The notes below the pieces were generated by a model. The model ran no database searches, had not been told where the DNA came from, and was given only the letters and a program-made list of their open reading frames with translations. DNA of 64,000 bases, from contig CP051152.1 in assembly GCA_003970805.2 (NCBI GenBank), positions 62,001 to 126,000 of the forward strand, written 5' to 3'. The position numbers and the translations under genes are program-made. Of the stretch, positions 18,168 to 25,528 are shown piece by piece. Numbering within the stretch: position 1 is the stretch's first letter; each line of letters opens with the position of its first letter. This DNA comes from Undibacterium piscinae. Its GTDB lineage: Bacteria > Pseudomonadota > Gammaproteobacteria > Burkholderiales > Burkholderiaceae_D.

Positions 18168-19148
18168 ATGAGGCTCCCACAACCCCTCCTCGACTCACCT
18201 TACTTCCAATTTAGTACAGTTAACGAACTTTGTAAGGCCGCAGGGGATCCTGATTCAGCAGAAGTCATGGAAATAAGACGCTTAGATGCTCTTAATTTAC
18301 CACCTGTAAGTTCAAGGCAAATACTGGGATTAATGTTCGGGTTGAATTCTGGCTTAATTTGGTCATTTCAAAGCCGCACGCATCGCTACTACCGAACATT
18401 TAATATTCCTAAAGGGAACCGTCAGAGACGTATTGATGCGCCTTGTGTCGGTCTAAAAGCTATTCAGAAATGGTTGGCAACTCAGCTACAAGGCGCGTAT
18501 AAAGTGCCGGATCATGTCTTTGGTTTTGTTGCTGGACGCTCTCATATTGATGCTGCTTCTGTACATGCACAGGCGGTTTGGGTGTTGTCAGTGGATATAC
18601 GTGATTTTTTTCAAACTACACCAAAATCGCTCGTTAAAACTAGGCTTCTCGAGTTGGGTTTCTTAGAGAAGGGTGCAGAACTTATCGCATCATTATGTTG
18701 CTTGCGTGATAATCTCGCACAGGGCGCTCCAACTAGTCCATTACTTTCAAATGTATGTTTTATTCATGTAGATCAACAACTTTCTTACCTTGCTGATAAA
18801 TATAACTTAAGGCTTTCGCGATATGCTGATGATATTGTTTTCTCTGGGAAAGGCCAATGTCCGGATACTTTAAGAGACGAATTAGAGTCCCTTTTTATCG
18901 GCAGTACTTGGGTACTGGCGCCAGAGAAGACAGAGTTGGTATCACTCCCTAAAAGATTGAAAGTTCACGGCCTGTTAGTTCATGGTGAAAATATTAGACT
19001 TACAAAAGGATATAGAAACAAAATACGCACGTACAAACATTTGCTAGCAACAAAAGGGGCGGAGTTGACCAACTCAGAAAAAATAAAAGGTCATATATCG
19101 TACGAAAAATATGTTGATCTGGTAGTTGATGCGCAACGTAATACTTAA
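18168..19148 (+). CDS. ret: Retron reverse transcriptase
   Basis: 326-aa RT that would copy the adjacent RNA into branched msDNA. Motifs: HRYYRTFNIPKGNRQRRIDA (region 0-1), VLSVDIRDFFQT (first catalytic Asp), NLAQGAPTSPLLSN (QG, motif 4), LSRYADDIVFSG (YADD, catalytic), and KRLKVHGLLVHG. The last occupies the place of the retron VTG box, which here reads VHG. The C-terminal thumb has basic helices (KGYRNKIRTYKHLL). Its length is normal for a retron RT and it has no group II intron maturase domain. It lies directly after the msr-msd-like RNA. Confidence 0.88.
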   Translation: MRLPQPLLDSPYFQFSTVNELCKAAGDPDSAEVMEIRRLDALNLPPVSSRQILGLMFGLNSGLIWSFQSRTHRYYRTFNIPKGNRQRRIDAPCVGLKAIQKWLATQLQGAYKVPDHVFGFVAGRSHIDAASVHAQAVWVLSVDIRDFFQTTPKSLVKTRLLELGFLEKGAELIASLCCLRDNLAQGAPTSPLLSNVCFIHVDQQLSYLADKYNLRLSRYADDIVFSGKGQCPDTLRDELESLFIGSTWVLAPEKTELVSLPKRLKVHGLLVHGENIRLTKGYRNKIRTYKHLLATKGAELTNSEKIKGHISYEKYVDLVVDAQRNT

Positions 19149-19231
19149 TTGTTAAATAGGTCATTAATTCGCTTGCGCATCGGCGGCGCGGCCTGTGGGT
19201 GGGGCTGAGGGTGAATTTCCTTTGCGCGACA

Positions 19232-19297
19232 AAAAACGGTCATTTATTGCATTGATACCAATAAAAAGGGATATTCGTGCGATAAGTGGCCGTTTTT
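19232..19297 (+). terminator. Long hairpin with T-run after the retron reverse transcriptase
   Basis: AAAAACGGTCATTTATTGC (19232-19250) pairs over 19 positions with GCGATAAGTGGCCGTTTTT (19279-19297), counting G.U pairs, around a 28-nt loop, and ends in T5. It lies 83 bp after the reverse transcriptase stop. It is probably the operon terminator, but the stem is unusually long. Confidence 0.6.
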
Positions 19298-19358
19298 CTA
19301 TTGGCTTCACCTTGATGAAGTTAAATCGAGGTCGCTAGTTCAAGAATAAAATTTGGCG

Positions 19359-19469
19359 GTAACACCTGAAACACAAATTTTGTATTTGTAACACCTTAAA
19401 GTGTTACGCCTAACATATTGATTTTAAAAGATAATGTGTAAAATCGCGCACTGTGTAACACTGTAACAC
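19359..19469. repeat. Second iteron cluster (candidate crr-like replication site)
   Basis: Five copies of the heptamer GTAACAC/GTGTTAC: 19359, 19388, 19401 (opposite orientation), 19455 and 19463. The same heptamer forms the phased cluster at 6840-6890. The two clusters flank the primase-helicase gene, as ori and crr do in phage P4. A possible ORF on the minus strand (19424-19693) overlaps but looks weak. Confidence 0.55.
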
Positions 19470-20062
19470 CGGAAAAGTAGGGCTGGCGAGTTTTTAAACG
19501 CAGTTAAGCAAGCGGTTTTCTGGTGTGCTTTTGATGCGCGCTTTATCGTGAACGTTCCACCATTAAATGCCTTACAAGGTTGTGCTGGTGATGATTGTGC
19601 TGATGCACACCTATTGATTCCCTTTAGTCTGGCGGTTCCTTCCCTTGCATTTGGCCTACGTGGGTAATTCGTGCTCGTGGTTTTCGCCGTCACTGATTTT
19701 TTTTGGGGTGGTCACTTAGGTGGTCGGTGATCAGCGACCAACATAAGGGGAGGGGAGCCCCCCCTATAAAGGTACTTCCAGCGACTACCCTGACAAGGGT
19801 AATTCTAACCCCGTCAAAATTCTAGCGGGAGCACTTTTGAAATTCCTTACACTTCGCCTGAATGATTATGCTTCCTTACATGTTATTGGCGCTGGTGATA
19901 ACTGAAGGGTAAGTGAACCTGTAGATCGAAAATTTTTCAATTTCATGCGATAGACTGCAGATGATCATCTTGCATTAATGCATCAATGACTTTAATTTGA
20001 AATTGAGATGCTGGCACTGCTTTTTGCGCAGGTCGTCTTGACCGTTGTGCGAAAGTAATGTG

Positions 20063-20530
20063 TCATTTATGACGCTCACATTGTTTGATGTAGCGTTCTT
20101 GAATTTTCTCAACTTCAACTATGCGTTTCCTAACAGTTGCGTCAGATAAATTGTCGGAAAGCTTCAATTGAAGGTTAGTTTGGATATCATTAAGATAGCC
20201 AAGTGCAAATATCTTTTTCAAGTCGCACATAACATGCGCTTTAGCACTATCTTCTCCTTCGGTGGCTATGTAAGCGAATTCAAGAATCTGTAAAGCATCC
20301 ACACACTTTGTAAAATTGGACTGGCAGTCCATAGATAACTTTACAGCGTAGATCTCTGCAGGCAGTTGCTGAAGCGCGGTAAATAGCTCAGCACGATTCT
20401 TCTGGATGTTCGCACGCTTGATTGTATCCCATGGATCTGTGGAGAAATGTTGCGAACAACCAGTAATTAGCCCAAACGTCAAGGCGAGTGCGGGAAGAAG
20501 TCGCTGAGTGACGTGTTCAATGCGCAGCAT
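20063..20530 (-). CDS. Unknown small lipoprotein
   Basis: 155 aa. It starts with a charged N-terminus and hydrophobic stretch (RLLPALALTFGLITGCS), with a lipobox ending in Cys, so it is probably lipid-anchored after cleavage. The mature part has paired cysteines (CQSNFTKC, then one Cys in VMCDLKK). No family recognised. It is in the right part of the island, alone on the minus strand. A cargo gene of unknown role. Confidence 0.65.
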   Translation of the reverse strand: MLRIEHVTQRLLPALALTFGLITGCSQHFSTDPWDTIKRANIQKNRAELFTALQQLPAEIYAVKLSMDCQSNFTKCVDALQILEFAYIATEGEDSAKAHVMCDLKKIFALGYLNDIQTNLQLKLSDNLSDATVRKRIVEVEKIQERYIKQCERHK

Positions 20531-20845
20531 AAGGAATTCCTCAAGGTGTTTAAACCGTCATTTTGATTTACCAACGAAAAAACTTGATAGCATTTTTTCG
20601 GTGCGCTGAAAATACTTATAGCTACATGTTCAAATAGTGAAAATAGTGAGGCAAAGTAATTCTATCAACAATTTAATTCCTAGAGTGCAAGCTCCACTGA
20701 AACCCTTCTTACATTCCGCCTCTTTAAAAATCTATAGTTACAAACCTGTTAAAAAGGGTAAGGAAATTCTTTTGCATCCATGGGTGCATCCATGAGTCAA
20801 TTGTGAAAATCATAAAGCCTTTGTTTATGCGGGTTTTGAGGCATT

Positions 20846-20871
20846 ATTCGGCTTCCTCTCTCCCATTAATA
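20846..20871. other. Candidate right attachment site (attR) of the island
   Basis: ATTCGGCTTCCTCTCTCCCA resembles the 3' end of tRNA-Ser(CGA), GTTCGAATCCCTCTCTCTCC at 6403-6422, and both are followed by similar CAT(C/T)AATA bases. A strong terminator follows 28 bp later, as would be expected for the original tRNA terminator displaced by integration. The match is imperfect. Confidence 0.4.
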
Positions 20872-20898
20872 TGCTGCCGGCAGTGCCGTGTAGCCGAG

Positions 20899-20936
20899 AA
20901 AGCCGCTTTACTCATTATGAGTAAAGCGGCTTTTTT
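20899..20936 (+). terminator. Strong terminator, possibly the original tRNA-Ser terminator
   Basis: AAAGCCGCTTTACTCAT and ATGAGTAAAGCGGCTTT form a near-perfect 17-bp inverted repeat with a single central base, ending in T6. No gene ends just upstream, which is explained if the island displaced it from the tRNA gene. Confidence 0.85.
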
Positions 20937-21232
20937 GTTGTGGGCGCGCTCAGCGATGCCGCTTGATGAGTTGCGATTGAGCGCGCGTGCTGGCCTGGCC
21001 CAATTACCCATACTCCTGCCAGTACCCTTGAATTTATGGTCATTGGCGCATAGCAGATAAGCGCTTTTAAAAATACTCCCTCTATTTTATTGAACGCATG
21101 GCAGCTAGGCGTGATTGCTTTGGCGCAATCGGGCGTTGCTTGCTATGCCGTAGCTCGGTAGCTGCGATTAGCGTAGCGGAATCGCACGCACCTCACTGTG
21201 CCGTAGCACATTAAAAAACGCCCCTGCCATTA

Positions 21233-21293
21233 CGCATATTTCATGCGCGTCTCCAAGCATGCTTGCTGGTCTGTGAGCCGCATGGGATATGCG
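21233..21293. repeat. Dispersed palindromic repeat, copy A
   Basis: Arms CGCATATTTCATGCG and CGCATGGGATATGCG around a ~30-bp spacer, followed by GTGGCTTGCTGG. It belongs to a family with copies at 21756, 22457, 22631 and 50095. Confidence 0.75.
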
Positions 21294-21390
21294 CGGTGGC
21301 TTGCTGGTGTTTTTGTTTGCTGTTGTTCTGCGTTTTATTGTTTTCTGTGGTTGTTGTGCGATTGCTGGCCGGTGGTAGACCGGCGGCTAC

Positions 21391-21661
21391 TTCCTTTTCT
21401 TGCTTCGCCAAGAAACGGAAGCAAAAGAAGGCGACGCAAAGTCGCTGCCCTCGGCAGTCGCACTACGATGTGTGACTTTTCGTTTTTTCCGCATGTTGGC
21501 GCTGCCAATTGTGTTGCAGAAAATGGATCAGAATTAAGCTTGTCTGACGTAGCGAGTTTGCTTCGTTCCCCATTTTTGCCCCTGCATAATTGGGCACCCG
21601 AGGGCAGCGACTTGCGTCGCCTTCTTTTTGCTTCCGTTTCTTGGCGAAGCAAGAAAAGGAA
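21391..21661. repeat. 64-bp near-perfect inverted repeat with 143-bp centre
   Basis: The left arm 21391-21454 (starting TTCCTTTTCTTGCTTCGCCA) and right arm 21598-21661 (ending GAAGCAAGAAAAGGAA) are reverse complements, differing by two single-base indels. A frame of 157 codons runs through it, but its arginine/serine-rich product mirrors the repeat and is unlikely to be a protein. It may be a small non-autonomous element or a structured repeat. Confidence 0.8.
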
Positions 21662-21755
21662 TAGCTACCGGGCTACCCCGGTCGGCAATCGCACATCAAC
21701 GACAAAATGGAAATAAAACCAGGCAATAGCAAACCAAAAACAGCATGCCGCCATT

Positions 21756-21812
21756 ACGATATTCCCATGCGCTCGCAGGCCAGTGGTGCTTGAGAATCGC
21801 ATGTAATATGCG
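21756..21812. repeat. Dispersed palindromic repeat, copy B
   Basis: Arms CGATATTCCCATGCG and CGCATGTAATATGCG, followed by TAGTGGCACGGATGCTT. Same family as the copy at 22457, with which it also shares the downstream GCCCATTGCGCCCT-like sequence. Confidence 0.7.
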
Positions 21813-21861
21813 TAGTGGCACGGATGCTTTTGAGATTATCAGACGGCGCATAGAATGAAGC

Positions 21862-22275
21862 TCATTGCGCCCTGCGATTGGGCAGCACTGCGTCGTTCTC
21901 AATCACATCGGCCGGATCACCCGCACGGCGCGCATTGGCCATCCCTGCGGTAACGATGGCAGAAAAATACAGATCGCCAAAACGACAGGTATGCTGACGC
22001 AAGCTATTCATCGAAGCCGCCGTCATCATGCCCAGAGCTGGTTCTTGCAAACCCATTTCGGCACACGCCGCGCTTAAGGTATCGGCCGGCTCGGTAAGAA
22101 TAGTGTCATCTTCAGTCACCTTGAGGTTTAGCACATGCCGGACAGACTGCAGGCCACCATTAAGTACGCAGCAGCTTAAGGCCGTCATCGGTCGGACGAA
22201 AGTCAATAAACTATAGCCGGCAGTTGTGCGCAGGCGGCAAATCGGGTTGACGGCGATGTCGGTATTCTCAAGCAT
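21862..22275 (-). pseudogene. cbiZ: Truncated adenosylcobinamide amidohydrolase (CbiZ)
   Basis: 137-aa frame. AGYSLLTFVRPMTALSCCVL, NGGLQSVRHVLNLKV, GMMTAASMNSLRQ and TAGMANARRAGD match the N-terminal and central part of CbiZ, the enzyme that removes the lower-loop side chain of cobinamides for salvage into adenosylcobalamin. Complete enzymes are around 220 aa. Here the frame ends soon after the NARRAGD box in repeat-like DNA, so about 90 C-terminal residues are missing. Probably inactive. No other cobalamin gene is nearby. Confidence 0.75.
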
Positions 22276-22456
22276 GCTGATCAGTTCTCACTTTTCTGTT
22301 TAGGCAGGCAAGATGATAACTGAGGTCGGTTTCAAAAATCGAGTCATCTGTAAGATGCGCTAAGCGGCGGTGCGCCAAGTCGGATTATTTGTAAGGGTGC
22401 TGAGCGCATACGCCTAATTAGTTCACTTTGAGATTTTTACAGCACCCGCGCCAGCG

Positions 22457-22513
22457 CGCATATTCCATGCGGGTCTCCAGCCTATGTGCTTGAAGAAGCG
22501 CATGGAATATGGG
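22457..22513. repeat. Dispersed palindromic repeat, copy C
   Basis: Arms CGCATATTCCATGCG and CGCATGGAATATGGG around GGTCTCCAGCCTATGTGCTT..., followed by CAGTGGCAGGATGCTTATG. It is the most symmetric copy and closest to copy E at 50095 (shared TTCCAGCCTATGTGC-type centre). Confidence 0.75.
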
Positions 22514-22630
22514 CAGTGGCAGGATGCTTATGAAATTTCATGCGGCGCAATAAATGTAGCCCATTGCGCCCTACGATTACGCCTTAACGAGTTACAGCGT
22601 TCAGAGGTTTTTACAGTTGCCGCTCCAATT

Positions 22631-22688
22631 CGCATATTACATGCGGCTCGCAGACCGATATTGCTTGAAGAAGTCCAGGGAATATACG
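22631..22688. repeat. Dispersed palindromic repeat, copy D
   Basis: Left arm CGCATATTACATGCG, spacer with CTCGCAGACCGATATTGCTTGAAGAAG and a weaker right arm CCAGGGAATATACG. A degenerate member of the same family. Confidence 0.6.
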
Positions 22689-22731
22689 CTCAGTTATCGA
22701 GAGTCGGCGGGCTTAAGGTCTTTAATTTAGT

Positions 22732-23232
22732 TTAGTCTCGCCATGCGGGAAATGCGGGTAAGCGATTAAAAAAATCGAAATCATGGTTTGGCCATAATTC
22801 GGCATTTTCGCTCTTGGCAAGAGCGTTTAGCCGACGGATGCTGTCTAAGGCTAACGCTTCGTTATCCTCCCAGCAGTAGCCAGGTGCAACTTCATCGATA
22901 AGGTTTTCGCTTAGGTCGGCAGCATCGCCACAGATAATCACGGGTCTGCCCTTAGGTAGCTCGATGAATAGCGACATATGACCTGCGGTATGCCCTGGGG
23001 TAAATAATGCCTGTACGCCGCTTGCCACCTGATACTCGCCATTTTGTAGATGCCACTGGTCTGAGGCTGCTACCTCATCATCGAAAACTCCATCGTCAAG
23101 CTTAGTTTTTGCTGCTGTAATTTCATTGGCATGTACGTGAACTTCGCAACCAGGGAGATCGCACAAGCCCCCCGAATGATCAAAATGGAGGTGGCCGAGA
23201 AAAGCGATGTCGATGTCTTTGGCTGTGAGACC
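22732..23232 (-). pseudogene. N-terminally truncated metallo-beta-lactamase-fold hydrolase (lactonase-like)
   Basis: The open frame gives LGLTAKDIDIAFLGHLHFDHSGG, with the HxHxDH zinc motif, then FTPGHTAGHMSLFI (third His), VIICGDAADL (bridging Asp) and a C-terminal LWPNHDFDFF. This is the pattern of AHL-lactonase-type metallo-hydrolases. A TAG stop and loss of likeness before residue LGLT show that roughly 60-80 N-terminal residues are missing, with no start codon near. The metal ligands remain, but it is probably not made. It is the last unit before tRNA-Ser(GGA). Confidence 0.7.
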
Positions 23233-23292
23233 TAATTTGGCCTAATATCTTTTGATAGTGCCTACGTTTCGTCAAGAAAAGCAAACAGGCAT

Positions 23293-23334
23293 AAAAAAAG
23301 CCCCTAAGATCGTTAAATCTTAGGGGCTTTTTTT
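23293..23334 (-). terminator. Terminator downstream of tRNA-Ser(GGA)
   Basis: AAAAAAAGCCCCTAAGAT and ATCTTAGGGGCTTTTTTT form an 18-bp stem with a 6-base loop, with T-runs on both strands. It lies about 30 bp beyond the 3' end of the minus-strand tRNA. Confidence 0.88.
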
Positions 23335-23364
23335 AGCAAACCTGGTTAAGGTTTGCGGTATCTG

Positions 23365-23455
23365 TGGCGGAGAAAGGGGGATTCGAACCCCCGGTAGGCT
23401 ATGAACCTACGCACGCTTTCCAGGCGTGTGACTTAAACCACTCATCCATCTCTCC
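23365..23455 (-). tRNA. tRNA-Ser (anticodon GGA)
   Basis: Reverse strand GGAGAGATGG...ACGCCTGGAAAGCGT...GGGGGTTCGAATCCCCC-TTTCTCC-GCCA. The anticodon is GGA (reads UCC/UCU). It has the long variable arm of serine tRNAs, G discriminator and encoded CCA, so unlike the CGA isoacceptor it has a normal 3' end. Confidence 0.95.
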
Positions 23456-23758
23456 TGCTGCTACGTATGCTTAAAAACAAGTTCTAATCATGCGAAGTTC
23501 GCTATTCTATCAGAAGATTCGCTGAAAAGCAGCCACTTGTTGGCTTTCTCTTGGAAAATGGTGATGTTTTTTCTGGCTCGTTCATGTAGGTGCGGGGTGG
23601 CGTGGCCGGTATCGGCGGTTTTAGCGCTTGGCTGGTCTGCTTTGCTGCAGCACTGAATGCCGTGAAAACTGGCCTTAGCATGAAAATTTGCTTGCATATT
23701 CAAGAACTCTGGCCTGGGGCCGGGTGACTCGCGCTGGCAGCCGTTATAATGCCGCTCC
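23456..23758. other. Gap between tRNA-Ser(GGA) and murJ
   Basis: About 300 bp with no gene I can support. It should hold the tRNA promoter (minus) and the murJ promoter (plus). A minus-strand frame across it has no recognisable product. Confidence 0.5.
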
Positions 23759-25528
23759 ATGAACTTATTGAAAACACTCGCTACGATTAGTGGCATGACC
23801 ATGCTTTCGCGGATTACCGGTTTGATCCGCGATGTCCTGATTAACAGTGCCTTTGGCGCTACCGGTTGGACCGATGCCTATTATGCGGCGATGCGGATCC
23901 CGAATTTTTTCCGCCGCCTGTTTGCCGAGGGGGCGTTCTCGCAAGCCTTTGTGCCTATCCTGGCCGAATATAAAAATCAGAAGGGCGATCAGGCGACCAA
24001 GGAATTGATTGACCATGTCGCCACCGTGCTGGTGTGGGCATTGGTGCTCACTTGTATCATCGGCGTGGCGGGCGCACCGATTTTTGTCTACATGTTCGCT
24101 TCGGGTTTTGCCGAGAATCCGGCCAAGTTTGAAATCACCGTGGTGATGACGCGCATCATGTTTCCTTACATAGGATTCATCTCGCTGGTGGCGCTGGCCA
24201 GCGGCATCTTAAATACCTGGAGAGAATTCAAGATCCCTGCATTTACGCCAGTGTTGTTAAATCTGAGCTCGATCGCCGCTTCGCTGTTTCTGGCGCCGCA
24301 TCTGGAGCAGCCGATTTATGCGCTGGCGATTGCCATTTTTGCCGGCGGTGTGTTGCAGATGCTGATACAGGTGCCGGCGCTGATCAAGATAGGCATGTTG
24401 CCGCGCATCCGTTTTAACCCTATGTTTGCCTTGCGCGATACCGGCGTGTTGCGGGTAATGCGCCAGATGGGCCGGCGGTGCTGGCGGTATCTGCGACCCA
24501 GATCAGCATCCTGATCAACTCGACCTGGGCCTCGCATATGCCGGACGGCAGTATGTCCTGGCTGGCTTCGGCCGATCGCCTGATGGAGTTCCCGACCGCC
24601 TTGCTGGGCGTGGCGCTGGGGACGATTTTGCTGCCTAGCCTGTCTAAGGCGAATGCCGATGCCGATACGGCCGAATATTCTTCCTTGCTCGACTGGGGAT
24701 TGCGCCTGACCTGTTTGCTGGCGATGCCGGCGGCGGTGGCACTGGCGACTTTGCCGGAGGCGCTGACGGCAACGTTATTTCATAACGGTAAATTTGATGC
24801 GCATGCGGTGGCGATGACGGGGCAGGCTGTCACTTCTTATGGCGTCGGCTTGATCGGCCTGATCTTTGTAAAGATATTGGCACCGGGCTTTTATGCCAAG
24901 CAAGATATCAAGACACCGGTGAAGATTGCCATCATTTGTGCTGCTGGCGACTCAGGTGATGAACCTGATGTTTGTGCCGTTCATTCAGCATGCCGGCCTG
25001 GCCTTGTCGGTCGGTCTGGGCGCCTGCATTAACGCCACGATGCTGTATCGCGGCCTACGCAGTCGTGGCATTTATGTGCCTGAGCAAGGCTGGAGCATAT
25101 TCCTGGTGAAGCTGGGCGCTGCCTTAAGCTTGATGGCCGGTGTCGCGCTGGCCTTGTCCGGCCAGGTCGACTGGATAGGCATGAAGGGCGAGAAGTTGAT
25201 GCGGGTAGGGCTGCTGGGCGGAATTATCGTGGCCTGTATGCTGACGTATTTCTCGGCGCTGCTGGCGATGGGATTTCGGGTCAGGGATTTCTGCGTTTTC
25301 ATCAAAAGAAGTTTGACCGTAACGGTGGGGATTTGCCTGTTTTTGTTACTGCTGGTGACCTTCTTGTCCTGGTATATGATTAAATCGGTAATTCGGCAGG
25401 TGGGGCAAGAGCCAGCTGATGTGGTCGATTTTGCCGCCCAAGTTTGGCGGCAATACGCTGCAAGCATTGCCTTGCAGCGTAACGATACGACAGTATCATC
25501 ATTTGCAAGTTATGGCAAATATTCGTAG
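23759..25528 (+). pseudogene. murJ: Lipid II flippase MurJ with two frame breaks and a foreign C-terminus
   Basis: MNLLKTLATISGMTMLSRITG, FFRRLFAEGAFSQAFVPILA and later [20 protein letters not shown] are classic MurJ/MviN, the essential flippase for peptidoglycan precursors. The frame is lost near 24470 ([13 protein letters not shown], where one more G in GGG restores it) and regained near 24940 ([14 protein letters not shown]). The two shifts compensate. MurJ likeness ends at about MGFRVRDF. The frame then continues with a membrane helix and a HAMP-like GQEPADVVDFAAQV from a decayed chemoreceptor. Either assembly errors or a damaged gene with another copy elsewhere. Confidence 0.85.

Noticed and set aside
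19424..19693. 89-codon minus-strand frame in the right iteron zone
   Set aside because: Low-complexity-like product, overlaps iterons, no supporting motif. Similar frames are often predicted in P4-like elements, so it is left as possible only.
20803..21060. 85-codon frame across the terminator
   Set aside because: It runs through a 17-bp terminator stem and has no family.
21243..21716. 157-codon frame in the inverted-repeat region
   Set aside because: Arginine/serine-rich product generated by the two repeat arms; not a credible protein.
22276..22456. Cobalamin riboswitch upstream of the cbiZ remnant
   Set aside because: No B12-box-like sequence or convincing fold could be found by eye.
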